This document shows, piece by piece, positions 56,307-64,000 of a stretch of DNA of 64,000 nucleotides (positions are counted from its first letter, which is position 1; each line of letters opens with the position of its first letter). The stretch spans positions 434,001-498,000 of the forward strand of contig NZ_SNXY01000006.1 in assembly GCF_004362745.1 (NCBI RefSeq), read 5' to 3'. The notes below the pieces were generated by a model. That model was not told the DNA's origin. It did no database searches and worked only from the letters and a program-made list of their open reading frames with translations. Made by a program: the position numbers and the translations under genes. Origin of the DNA: Oharaeibacter diazotrophicus (GTDB lineage Bacteria; Pseudomonadota; Alphaproteobacteria; Rhizobiales; Pleomorphomonadaceae).

Positions 56307-56972
56307 GTGACCATCCGCCTCTACGACCTCGCGCTCGCCGACGACACCCGTCCGAGCCCCTACGCCAGCCGGGTCAAGATGGCCCTGGCGCTGAAGGGGC
56401 TCGACTACGAGACCGTGCCGGTCGGCTTCACCGACATCCCCGGCATCCTCGGCGGCGGCGTCACGAAGACGGTGCCGGTGCTGGTCGACGGCGACGCGGT
56501 GGTGGTCGACAGCTTCGCCATCGCCGAGCACCTCGAGGCCCGCTACCCGGGACCCGCGCTGTTCCAGCCCGGCGCGGGCGGCCGCGCCGCGGCGCGCTTC
56601 TTCGAATCCTACGCCTTCCGGGTCATCCACGCCGAGGCGATGCCGATCATGGCCAAGGCGATCCACGACAGGCTGAAGCCCGAGGACCGCGCCTATTTCC
56701 GCTCTACCCGCGAGGCGCGGCTCGGGCGCAGCCTCGAGGAGGCCTTCGCCGACCACGCGGCGCGCCTGCCGGGCTACCGCAAGGTGTTCGAACCGATGCG
56801 CCACGTGCTCGCCCACGGCCCCTATTTCGGCGGCGACTCGCCGCTCTACGTCGACGCGATCCTCTACGGCAGCGTCACGTGGCTGATGCGGGTGATCGAC
56901 CTCGACTGGCTCGGCGGCGACGTCGCGCTGACCGGTTGGTACGACCGCTGCCGGGCGCTGGTGGCGCGCTGA
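56307..56972 (+). CDS. Glutathione S-transferase family protein
   Basis: 221 residues. The N-terminal thioredoxin-like domain includes RPSPYASRVKMALALKGLDYETV (Ser/Pro near the usual active-site serine), VTKTVPVLVDGDAVVVDSFAIAEHLEARYPG and the SFAI glutathione contact. The C-terminal helical domain is long and contains YFGGDSPLYVDAILYGS. It resembles fungal/bacterial beta-etherase-like or Ure2-like GSTs loosely; the substrate is unknown. It is divergent from the DUF4344 gene. Confidence 0.88.
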   Translation: MTIRLYDLALADDTRPSPYASRVKMALALKGLDYETVPVGFTDIPGILGGGVTKTVPVLVDGDAVVVDSFAIAEHLEARYPGPALFQPGAGGRAAARFFESYAFRVIHAEAMPIMAKAIHDRLKPEDRAYFRSTREARLGRSLEEAFADHAARLPGYRKVFEPMRHVLAHGPYFGGDSPLYVDAILYGSVTWLMRVIDLDWLGGDVALTGWYDRCRALVAR

Positions 56973-57104
56973 CGACATTCCGCGTCGCGCATATTGCGTT
57001 TCGCGCATGAGGGGCCGCGTCGATAACGGTTCGTTTGCCAGTCGGAGGTCAGAGTTAACGCCATCTTGCGGTGGTGGCCACCGCGCCAGTCGGGAGGTGG
57101 CGGC

Positions 57105-59438
57105 ATGGCGTCGCGGTTCGCGTCGTCGATCGGGTTCAAGATCGGCATCGGCTTGGCGTCCATGGCGCTCCTGTCGGGTGTCGTCGGGGCGATCGGCCTG
57201 CACGGCACCCGCCAACTCGGTCTCGCGGTCGAGCAGACCAGTGCGGCGGCGAGCGCGCTGACCGAGGTCGGCGACGCCGCCGGCTCGGTCGGTGCGTTCA
57301 TCGGCCGGCACGACCCGGCGGTGCTCGACAAGGCGCTGCGCTCGATCGACGGCGCCACGGCGGACGTCGCCGCCGCCGTGCTGTCCGACGCCCAGCGCGC
57401 CGACGTCGAGGGCGAACTCGCCACGCTCCGGGCCGCGATCGGCCGTCTCGCCGACGGTTACGCCGCCCTGTCGAAGGCGCGCGACGGCCTGACGGCTGCG
57501 ACGCGCGATCTCGCCGCCGGCGTCGCCGACGCCGAGAAGGCGAGCGCCGCCGCCATGGACCAGCAGGAGATCGCCTCCGCGACCGTCACCACCTACCGCG
57601 ACACCCTGCGGCGCCTGACCGAGGCGGCCGGCGGCATGCGCTCCGACCTGCTCGAGGCGCGGCTCGCCTTCGCCGAGGGCGGCGGCGGGGCCGAGGCCGC
57701 CGCGGCGGCCGTCGCCCGGGCCGGCGAGAGCATGCGGGTGATCCAGGACCTCAGCGGCGCCACCGGCACCCAGGCCGAGGTCGCCGCGCTCGGCGCGCAG
57801 ATGAAGACGATCGCCGCCGTCGGCTTCGACGCCGCGACGGCGCCGGCGCTGTCCTCGGCGCTCGGCGAGGCGGCCCGGCGGGCCGGCGAACTCGGCGTGC
57901 GCTTCCACGACCGCATCGCCGCCGAGGAGGCCAACAAGGCCGCGAGCGACCAGGCCCGCTCCAAGGCCAAGGTCGCCGCCGGCATGGCGCGCAACTTCGG
58001 CGACCTCGTCAAGGCGGTCGACGGCGCCGCCGCGCGCTACCTGCTCGGCCCCTCCGACGACAACCGCAAGACCGTCGAGGCCCTGCTCGCCAAGGCCGGC
58101 GGCTTCGCCAAGATCATCGCCAAGTCCACCGGCAAGGCCGAACTCGAGACCGGCCTCGAGGCCGTTCGCACCGGCTTCGCCGCGCTGGTCGCCGCCACCG
58201 CCGACTATGCCGCCGCCGAGACCGCGGCGCTCGCCGCGGCGTCGACGACCACCGCCAAAATCGCCGATATCTCCGTGCTCCGCCAGGAATCGGCCCGCAG
58301 CCAGCAGGCCTGGACCAGCTGGAACATGGTGGCGGTCACCGTGCTGGCGATCCTCTGCGCCGTCGTCGTGGTGGTGCTGATCGCCCGCTTCGTGTCGCGC
58401 CCGATCGGCGAGATGGCGCAGGTGATGCTGCGCCTCGCCCGCGGCGACACCTCGGTGATCGTGCGCCGGGCCGCCCGCCGCGACGAGATCGGCCAGATCT
58501 CCGACGCCGTCTCCGTGTTCCGCGACAACGCCATCGAGCGTCACCGCCTCGAGGAGGCCCGCGCCGCCGACGCCGCCCGCCGCGACGCCCGCCAGCACGG
58601 CGTCGACGCCATGATCCAGCGCTTCCGCGGCGAGGTCGTCGAGGCGCTCGGTCGGGTCGGCGAGACCACGGCGGTGCTCGACGCCACCGCCCGCGTGCTC
58701 GCCGAGGCCGCCGCCGACGCGCTCGGCAGCACCCGTTCCGCGACCTCCGCCTCCGACAGTGCCGCCTCCAACGTCAACCTCGTCGCCGCCGCGGCCGAGG
58801 AACTCGCCGCCTCGATCGTCGAGATCGGCCGGAGCGTCCAGGCCGCCACCGACAAGATCGCCGCCGCCGCCGAGGGCGCACAGACCACCAACGACCGCAT
58901 CCTCGCCCTCGACGCCGCCGCCGCCAAGATCGGCGACGTCGTCGGCCTGATCACCGCGATCGCGCAGCAGACCAACCTGCTCGCCCTCAACGCAACCATC
59001 GAGGCGGCCCGGGCCGGGGAGGCCGGCAAGGGCTTCGCGGTCGTCGCCGCCGAAGTGAAGTCGCTCGCCCGCCAGACCGCCGACGCCACCGGCGAGATCT
59101 CGGCGCAGATCGCCGGCATCCAGGCGTCAACGGCCGACGCGGTCGCCGCGGTGCGCGTCATCGCCGACACCATGCGCGACGTCAGCGAGGTCACCACCGG
59201 CATCGCCGCGGCGGTCGACCAGCAGCGCGCCGCCACCGCCGACATCGCCCGCAACGTCCAGGACGCCGCCGACGGCACCCGCACCGCGAGCCGCCTGCTC
59301 ACGGGCGTCGACGCCGGCGTCGGGCGCACAGACGAGTGCTCGCGCAGCGTCCTCGACGCCTCCGCGCGCACCAACGAGGAAGCCGACCGCCTCCGCGCCG
59401 GCATCGACCGCTTCCTCCGCGAGGTCGCCGCGGCCTGA
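57105..59438 (+). CDS. Methyl-accepting chemotaxis protein
   Basis: 777 residues from the ATG at 57105, with GGGAGG upstream. Membrane segments lie at about 9-33 and 409-430, enclosing a long, Ala-rich helical periplasmic sensor region of about 375 residues. A HAMP domain ([19 protein letters not shown]) follows, and then a signalling domain with the hairpin tip [20 protein letters not shown] and [15 protein letters not shown]. No CheR/CheB-binding pentapeptide is seen at the C-terminus. The sensed ligand is unknown; the helical sensor resembles helical-bundle types. It stands alone, with no che genes nearby. Confidence 0.95.
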   Translation: MASRFASSIGFKIGIGLASMALLSGVVGAIGLHGTRQLGLAVEQTSAAASALTEVGDAAGSVGAFIGRHDPAVLDKALRSIDGATADVAAAVLSDAQRADVEGELATLRAAIGRLADGYAALSKARDGLTAATRDLAAGVADAEKASAAAMDQQEIASATVTTYRDTLRRLTEAAGGMRSDLLEARLAFAEGGGGAEAAAAAVARAGESMRVIQDLSGATGTQAEVAALGAQMKTIAAVGFDAATAPALSSALGEAARRAGELGVRFHDRIAAEEANKAASDQARSKAKVAAGMARNFGDLVKAVDGAAARYLLGPSDDNRKTVEALLAKAGGFAKIIAKSTGKAELETGLEAVRTGFAALVAATADYAAAETAALAAASTTTAKIADISVLRQESARSQQAWTSWNMVAVTVLAILCAVVVVVLIARFVSRPIGEMAQVMLRLARGDTSVIVRRAARRDEIGQISDAVSVFRDNAIERHRLEEARAADAARRDARQHGVDAMIQRFRGEVVEALGRVGETTAVLDATARVLAEAAADALGSTRSATSASDSAASNVNLVAAAAEELAASIVEIGRSVQAATDKIAAAAEGAQTTNDRILALDAAAAKIGDVVGLITAIAQQTNLLALNATIEAARAGEAGKGFAVVAAEVKSLARQTADATGEISAQIAGIQASTADAVAAVRVIADTMRDVSEVTTGIAAAVDQQRAATADIARNVQDAADGTRTASRLLTGVDAGVGRTDECSRSVLDASARTNEEADRLRAGIDRFLREVAAA

Positions 59439-59608
59439 GCCGGGGCGGCCGAGCCGGCCAAATCGTCGCCGCGACGGCGTCAACGGTATGGCCATATCCC
59501 ATCCGGGAGTAGCAGGGCGCCCCGAGGACGTCCCGTAATGTCGGTGACCTGCCGCCTCCCGGGCGTGGCGGCGGGGCCTCCGACAGCGGACGCCCTCCGG
59601 TCCCCGAG

Positions 59609-60733
59609 ATGCCGGGCATCCTGGTCCTGCCGCCGCCGGGCGGACGGCGCGCCGCCGCGGCGCGGCCGTTCCGTGCCGCCTTCGTCGAACGGCTCGCCGC
59701 CGACCGCGTCGCGCTCGCCGCCCTCGCGCTCTACGCGATCGGCGGCTTCGCCTTGGTCGCGGCCTCGGACGCCGCCGGGGTGCCGGAGACGTTGTGGTTC
59801 CTCGCCCGCACCGCCGCGACCACCGTGCTGGTGGTGCCGCTGGCGATCGCCGGCTGGCTCGTCGCGTTGGCGTTGGCGATCCCGGCCCGGCGTTCGTTCG
59901 CCGCGCTCGCCGCCGAGTTCGCGCCCGAGAAACGTCCCCGCCTCGCCACAGCGGCGCTGACCTTGGCACTGCTGCACTGGGACAACGCCACCTATTCGAC
60001 GCTGAAGCGGTTGATCCCGCTCGGCGGACCCGGCGGCTGGGACCGCACCCTCGCCGACCTCGACGCCCGCCTCCACGGCGGCGACGTCGGGACCGCGCTG
60101 CACCGCCTCGTCGATGCGCCGTGGCTGGTGCGGCTTGTCGAACTGAACTACTTCGTGGTCTGGACCGGCACGGTGGCGATCGTCACCGCCTGGATCGTCC
60201 TCGCCCGCGGCTTCGACCGCTCGCGCAGCCGGCTGATCCTGCTCTATCTGTTCGTCCTGGTCGGGCTCGGCAACGTGGCCGCCCGCCTGTTCGCCTCGGC
60301 CGGGCCGCTGTTCTACGGCCGCTTTGGCGGCGACGAAGCGCGCTTCGCCACGATCACGGCCGCGATGGACCGCGGCAGCGACGCGGTGCTGTCGACGGCG
60401 GGCCTGCGCGACTACCTGCTCGCGCTCCACGACGCCGGCCGGCTCGACATCGGCACCGGCATCTCGGCCTTCCCGAGCGTCCACCTCGGCCTCGCCGTCT
60501 TCGTCGCCCTGGCGGTCGGCGAGGCGGCGCCGCGCCGGCGCGGGATCGCGTGGGCGTGGACGGCGACGATCCTGTTCGGCTCGGTCCACCTCGGCTGGCA
60601 CTACGCGATCGACGGCTACGTCTCGGTACTCGCCGTGCTCGCCGCCGACCGCCTGCTGCGCCTCCTGCCGGGTCCGAAGGGCGGAAAACCGCGCTCCGCC
60701 AAGGCGGTCGCCGACCCGGTCGGGCGGGCTTGA
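59609..60733 (+). CDS. PAP2-superfamily membrane phosphatase
   Basis: 374 residues with six or more membrane segments. The PAP2-type phosphatase core is towards the C-terminus: [19 protein letters not shown] (motif with catalytic His) and [23 protein letters not shown] (second catalytic His and Asp). The N-terminal half is a membrane region seen in PAP2_3-like and inositol-phosphoceramide-synthase-like proteins. The substrate may be phosphatidate or undecaprenyl pyrophosphate, but sequence does not decide. The start is uncertain; the ATG at 59609 lacks a strong ribosome site. ndk lies 94 bases downstream. Confidence 0.82.
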   Translation: MPGILVLPPPGGRRAAAARPFRAAFVERLAADRVALAALALYAIGGFALVAASDAAGVPETLWFLARTAATTVLVVPLAIAGWLVALALAIPARRSFAALAAEFAPEKRPRLATAALTLALLHWDNATYSTLKRLIPLGGPGGWDRTLADLDARLHGGDVGTALHRLVDAPWLVRLVELNYFVVWTGTVAIVTAWIVLARGFDRSRSRLILLYLFVLVGLGNVAARLFASAGPLFYGRFGGDEARFATITAAMDRGSDAVLSTAGLRDYLLALHDAGRLDIGTGISAFPSVHLGLAVFVALAVGEAAPRRRGIAWAWTATILFGSVHLGWHYAIDGYVSVLAVLAADRLLRLLPGPKGGKPRSAKAVADPVGRA

Positions 60734-60827
60734 AGGGGATCGGCGGCGCGGCTATAAGCCGGTCACTCTCGAGGAACAGAGTTCCGTCAATCCGCCTCTC
60801 GTCGAGGCGAACATGAGGTCGACCGCG

Positions 60828-61250
60828 ATGGCCATCGAACGCACCTTCTCCATGATCAAGCCGGACGCGACCCGGCGCAACCTCACCGGCGCGATCACGG
60901 CCAAGCTCGAGGAAGCGGGCCTGCGCGTGATCGCCTCCAAGCGCGTGTGGATGTCGCGCCGTCAGGCCGAGGGCTTCTACGCCGTCCACAAGGGCCGTCC
61001 GTTCTTCGACGAGCTCTGCGAGTTCATGTCGTCGGCGCCGACCATCGTGCAGGTGCTCGAGGGCGAGAACGCCATCGCCAAGAACCGCGAAGTGATGGGC
61101 GCCACCAACCCGGCCAACGCCGCCGAGGGCACCATCCGCAAGCTGTTCGCGCTGTCGATCGGCGAGAACTCGGTGCACGGCTCGGACGCCCCCGAGACCG
61201 CCGCCCAGGAGATCGCCTACTGGTTCTCGGAGACCGAGATCGTCGGCTGA
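60828..61250 (+). CDS. ndk: Nucleoside diphosphate kinase
   Basis: 140 residues from the ATG at 60828, the standard Ndk start ([14 protein letters not shown]). It transfers the gamma phosphate between nucleoside di- and triphosphates. His117 in [15 protein letters not shown] is the phosphohistidine. The frame is open upstream, with an alternative ATG at 60813 that adds five residues. A terminator hairpin follows the stop. Confidence 0.98.
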   Translation: MAIERTFSMIKPDATRRNLTGAITAKLEEAGLRVIASKRVWMSRRQAEGFYAVHKGRPFFDELCEFMSSAPTIVQVLEGENAIAKNREVMGATNPANAAEGTIRKLFALSIGENSVHGSDAPETAAQEIAYWFSETEIVG

Positions 61251-61279
61251 CGGTTTCGCCGTTTCGAGATCGGATCCGG

Positions 61280-61317
61280 AAGGCCCGGCCCGCGCGAGCG
61301 GCCGGGCCTTCTGCGTT
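61280..61317 (+). terminator. Rho-independent terminator after ndk
   Basis: An 11-bp stem (AAGGCCCGGCC / GGCCGGGCCTT) with a 9-base loop is followed by CTGCGTT. It lies 30 bases after the ndk stop. Confidence 0.8.
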
Positions 61318-61328
61318 CGAGGGCTCTC

Positions 61329-61411
61329 GTACCTCGCCCGACCGGGCGCCGGCCGGATGGCCGAGACCTCGCAAAGTCCCGACGAGTCGGGGCTTTGCGA
61401 GACTGGTATCA
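61329..61411 (-). repeat. RIME-like intergenic repeat, copy F (inverted, truncated)
   Basis: Inverted relative to copy A and shortened to about 83 bases: the third hairpin is missing, leaving CGCCCGACCGGGCG (about 61336-61349) and the hairpin TCGCAAAGTCCCGACGAG/TCGGGGCTTTGCGA (61369-61400), then GACTGGTATC. The last bases supply the stop triplet of the ligase gene on the minus strand (61409-61411). Confidence 0.8.
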
Positions 61412-62917
61412 AGCTCCCCGCAGCGCCCGGCGCAGCACCTTGCCCGAGGCCGTGCGCGGCAATTCTTCGACGAAGACCCAGCGGCGCGGGCGCTTGTAGT
61501 CGGCGAGCCGGGCCGCGGCGTGGGCGGCATAGGGTTCCGGATCGCGCGGCGCGCCGGGGCGGGGCACCACGAAGGCGGTGACCAGCGAAATCTCGCCCAC
61601 GAGCGTCTCGGCGACCGCGACCTCGGCGACGTCGGGGTTCTCCGCGAGCGCGCGTTCGACCTCCTCGGGCGCGACGCGGTAGCCGGAGGCGTTCATCTGG
61701 TCGTCGGCGCGGCCCTCGTACCAGAGGTAGCCGTCGGCGTCGAAGCGGGCGAGGTCGCCGGTCAGGAACCAGTCGCCGCGGAAAGCGGCGGCGGTCTCCT
61801 CGGGCCGGCCGTGGTAGCCGAGCATCAGGCCGGGGTCGGAGCGGTGCACAGCGAGGACGCCGACGGCGCCAGCCGGCAGCGGTTCGGAACCCCCGTCCGT
61901 ATCGACCGGCAGCACCGCGACACGGCGGCCCGCCTGCGGCCGGCCCGGGCTGCCGGGACGCACCGGCACCGTCGGCGACGACGACACGTAGGTCGAGATC
62001 TCGCTCATGCCGAGCGCCTCGTAGAGCGGCCGGCCGGTGCGCGCCGTCCACTCGGCATGGAGCGACGCCTTCAGCGCCTCGCCGGCGGTGAGCCCGTGGC
62101 GCAGGGTCTGAAACCGATGCGGCCCGATGTCGCCGTACTTGAGGATCCGTCGATAGAGCGATGGCACCGCTGCGAAAAGCGTCGCGTCGACCGCTTCGAG
62201 GAGGTCGGGCCAGAGCGCGGGCGGGCGCTCGCCGTCGGCGAGGTGGACGATGGCGGTGGCGCCGCGGGTCCAGGGATCCATCAGGCCGGCGCCGAGCGTG
62301 TAGGTCCAGTTGAACGCGCCGGCGTGGAACAGCCGGTCGGTCTCGGCGAGGCCGTACCAGCCCTCCAGCATCGGCGCCCGGCCGAGCACGACGCGCTGGG
62401 CGTGGACGACGCCCTTCGGCCGGCCGGAGGTGCCGGAGGTGTAGACCTGGAAGGCCGGGTCCTCGGCGTCGGTGTCGGCGAAGTCGGCGCGCGGGCCGGC
62501 GGCGAGCCGCTCCAGCGCCGCACCGGCCACCACGATCACCCCCTGCCGCGCCGCCGGCACGGGGCCGGAGCCGTCGGCGAGCACGAGGCGGGCGCCGCTG
62601 TCGGCGAGGATGGTCTCGACCTCTGCGGCGGTGAGCTGCACCGAGGTCGGGATCGGCACGAGGCCGGCGGCGATCGCGCCGAAGAACAGCATGGGGAACA
62701 ACGGCGTGCTGCCGACGCGCAGCAGCACGCGGCTGCCGCGCGGCAGGCCGTAGGCCGCCAGCGCTCCGGAGGTCCCGGCCACCGCGGCGGCGACGTCCGC
62801 GTAGGTCCAGCGCTCGAGGATGCGCCCGTCGGGGCCGCCGGCGACGATCAGGGCCGGATGGCCGGCCCGTTCGGCGGCACGGGCGAGGACGTGGGCGGCG
62901 AGATTGAAGCGGGCCAT
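61409..62917 (-). CDS. AMP-dependent acyl-CoA ligase (benzoate-CoA ligase-like)
   Basis: 502 residues from the ATG at 62917, which has CCGGAGGA upstream. The adenylate-forming fold is evident: P-loop YTSGTSGRPKGVVHAQR, GLTAGEALKASLHAEW, YEALGMSEIST (A5 motif), WFLTGDLARFDADGYLWYEGRADD, given here as FLTGDLARFD, and the catalytic Lys in RTASGKVLRRAL near the C-terminus. It resembles the benzoate-CoA/medium-chain acyl-CoA ligase group, but substrate specificity is not readable from sequence. Its 3' end lies in a RIME-like repeat. It stands alone. Confidence 0.9.
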   Translation of the reverse strand: MARFNLAAHVLARAAERAGHPALIVAGGPDGRILERWTYADVAAAVAGTSGALAAYGLPRGSRVLLRVGSTPLFPMLFFGAIAAGLVPIPTSVQLTAAEVETILADSGARLVLADGSGPVPAARQGVIVVAGAALERLAAGPRADFADTDAEDPAFQVYTSGTSGRPKGVVHAQRVVLGRAPMLEGWYGLAETDRLFHAGAFNWTYTLGAGLMDPWTRGATAIVHLADGERPPALWPDLLEAVDATLFAAVPSLYRRILKYGDIGPHRFQTLRHGLTAGEALKASLHAEWTARTGRPLYEALGMSEISTYVSSSPTVPVRPGSPGRPQAGRRVAVLPVDTDGGSEPLPAGAVGVLAVHRSDPGLMLGYHGRPEETAAAFRGDWFLTGDLARFDADGYLWYEGRADDQMNASGYRVAPEEVERALAENPDVAEVAVAETLVGEISLVTAFVVPRPGAPRDPEPYAAHAAARLADYKRPRRWVFVEELPRTASGKVLRRALRGA

Positions 62918-63092
62918 CGGCGGGATCCTCCGGTCGCCCCGGGTGTGACCGATGGGAGCGCCCGACGGCAAGACGCCATTGGTCGCGCGGGAACAAACGC
63001 GGCCGCGCCCTCGTTCCAGCAATGGCGCTCGGCGGCGAAAGCCCGCGCGCCGGTGGTTCCCGGGGGAACCCGCGACGAGGGGAATGCGGACG

Positions 63093-63266
63093 ATGCTGAA
63101 GTGGGCGCTGATCTTCCTGGTGATCTCCATCGTGGCCGGCGTATTCGGCTTCACCGGTGTCTCGGCCGTGGCCGGGCGGATCGCGCGACTGCTGTTCGCG
63201 CTGTTCCTGGCGATCTTCCTGGTGCTCCTGGTGCTGGCACTGATGGCCGGCGAGGCGTTGTTCTGA
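63093..63266 (+). CDS. DUF1328 small membrane protein
   Basis: 57 residues from the ATG at 63093, since family members begin MLKWAL; an ATG at 63084 is close behind its ribosome site and less likely. Two membrane segments (about 2-22 and 30-52) are seen, with the family pattern [22 protein letters not shown], quoted in part, and [20 protein letters not shown]. The function is unknown; such YtjA-like proteins are often stress-linked. It is divergent from the acyl-CoA ligase gene. Confidence 0.85.
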   Translation: MLKWALIFLVISIVAGVFGFTGVSAVAGRIARLLFALFLAIFLVLLVLALMAGEALF

Positions 63267-63399
63267 CGGCCGCCCGCGGCGCCGGCGTGTCGGCGCCATG
63301 CCCCGCTTGGGGCTGTATCGTTCAACCCCCTTCGTAGTATTGCTGAGCGGGGGACGATTCGGGTGGACTGGCGCCGCCGTTGTCGGATGTATTCGGGGC

Positions 63400-63585
63400 A
63401 TGGACGGGCTGACGGAATCGGAGCGGAGGGCGCTCGCCTACATCGCCGAGGAGATGGCCGGGCTGGTGTTCGAGGAGGAGATCCTCGACCGGCTCGAGAG
63501 CCTCGGCCTCGCCGTGCGGGCGTCCGACGACTGGTCCCTCACCGAGCGCGGCCTCGCCGTGCTCGCGGCCGCCGCCGCGTCGTGA
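63400..63585 (+). CDS. Small hypothetical protein
   Basis: 61 residues from the ATG at 63400, which has only TCGGGG immediately upstream; a longer frame from 63298 has a less protein-like N-terminus. The sequence is acidic and helical (LTESERRALAYIAEEMAGLV, then FEEEILDRLESLGLAV), ending WSLTERGLAVLAAAAAS, which resembles a short winged-helix or DUF-type ending (ERGLAVL). No family can be named. It converges on cdsA with 10 bases between stops. Confidence 0.5.
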   Translation: MDGLTESERRALAYIAEEMAGLVFEEEILDRLESLGLAVRASDDWSLTERGLAVLAAAAAS

Positions 63586-63595
63586 CGGCGCGGGG

Positions 63596-64000
63596 TCACA
63601 CCGTCCACCAGTAGCGGACGAGGTGGAAGAAGATCGGCGCGGCGAACACGACACTGTCGAGCCGGTCGAGCATGCCGCCGTGGCCCTCGATCATCCGGCC
63701 CCAGTCCTTGACGCCGCGGTCGCGCTTGATCGCCGACATCACGAGGCCGCCGAAGAAGCCCATGGCGCAGACCACCAGCGCCATCGCCGCGGCGTGGAGC
63801 GGCGCGAAGGGCGTGATCCACCACAGCGCCGTGCCGATCGCCACCGCACCGGCGACGCCGCCGACGAGGCCCTCCCACGTCTTCGACGGCGACAGCGACG
63901 GCGCCACCTTGCGCCGGCCGAACAGCTTGCCGGAGACGTATTGCAGCACGTCGGACGACTGCACCACCAGCACCAGCCAGGCGATCAGCATCAGGCCGCG
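63596..64000 (-). CDS. cdsA: Phosphatidate cytidylyltransferase, C-terminal part
   Basis: Partial: the frame runs off the window end, leaving about 134 C-terminal residues. The CDS signature is present: QSSDVLQYVSGKLFGRRKVAPSLSPSKTWEG, given in part as SDVLQYVSGKLFG and SPSKTWEGLVGG, followed by the terminal SAIKRDRGVKDWGRMIEGHGGMLDRLDS with KRDxxxKDxxxxxxGHGGxxDRxDS. The enzyme makes CDP-diacylglycerol from CTP and phosphatidate in the inner membrane. The FGRRK and QYVSGKL features resemble the YnbB/CdsA branch found beside 1-acyl-glycerol-phosphate acyltransferases. The upstream part lies outside the window. Confidence 0.95.
   Translation of the reverse strand, partial: RGLMLIAWLVLVVQSSDVLQYVSGKLFGRRKVAPSLSPSKTWEGLVGGVAGAVAIGTALWWITPFAPLHAAAMALVVCAMGFFGGLVMSAIKRDRGVKDWGRMIEGHGGMLDRLDSVVFAAPIFFHLVRYWWTV

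Noticed and set aside
60771-60800. GAACAGAGTTC near ndk considered as a LexA box
   Set aside because: It is an inverted GAAC-N3-GTTC arrangement, not the direct GAAC-N7-GAAC spacing of alphaproteobacterial LexA.

Overview
The window is very GC-rich (roughly 70% or more by eye), densely coded, and gapless. Its gene content is that of an alphaproteobacterium of the Hyphomicrobiales (Rhizobiales). Supporting signs are the conserved acpP-fabF-mltG and plsY-dprA-topA-rnr gene orders, a GAAC-N7-GAAC LexA box, an ExoR homologue and a class I PHA synthase. A set of tetrahydromethanopterin (H4MPT) genes marks it as a methylotroph or C1-oxidising organism. A Pleomorphomonadaceae- or Methylobacterium-like host is plausible, but this is inference from gene content only. 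No rRNA, tRNA, CRISPR array, insertion sequence or prophage was recognised.

Region 1 to 25 kb is mostly housekeeping: the 3' end of fabG, acpP, fabF and mltG (fatty acid and cell-wall synthesis); rnr and topA on the minus strand; plsY-dprA coupled by a 4-base overlap; a glutathione transferase; a ppx/rlmE pair; and guaB, an RsmB-type rRNA methyltransferase and guaA (GMP synthesis). Among these sit accessory single genes: a MAPEG protein, an FkbM methyltransferase, a pentapeptide-repeat protein and three small secreted proteins of unknown function. Region 25 to 31.4 kb holds a GlxA-type AraC regulator coupled to a cysteine hydrolase, a DUF3307 membrane protein, a secreted FecR-domain protein, and a translationally coupled Crp/Fnr regulator plus CHASE2-type adenylate cyclase. 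In that pair both the cyclic-nucleotide pocket and the adenine-specifying cyclase residues are intact.

Region 31.4 to 40.8 kb is an H4MPT island: a pterin carbinolamine dehydratase homologue, RFAP synthase, mtdB, an ATP-grasp gene, mch, a RimK-like ATP-grasp gene, a CitG-like gene, fae (followed by a clear rho-independent terminator), a HisA-like gene and a hydantoinase/oxoprolinase-type gene. Fae condenses formaldehyde with H4MPT, MtdB oxidises the methylene form and Mch interconverts methenyl and formyl forms. The other genes are expected to make H4MPT or methylofuran. The formyltransferase/hydrolase complex (fhc) is not in the window.

Region 41 to 64 kb contains an ExoR homologue, exonuclease III, an SOS-type promoter driving a small tail-anchored protein next to dnaE, a family-5-like uracil-DNA glycosylase, a TrmH-type methyltransferase, phaC, an AlaC-like aminotransferase, a tandem palindromic repeat array, a DUF4344 metallopeptidase, a chemoreceptor, a PAP2 phosphatase, ndk, an acyl-CoA ligase and the 3' end of cdsA.

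Three families of intergenic palindromic repeats are visible. The most notable is a RIME-like element of about 85 to 137 bp with up to three hairpins, present in six copies. The most interesting functional lead is the LexA-controlled 114-residue tail-anchored protein at 44.1 kb.
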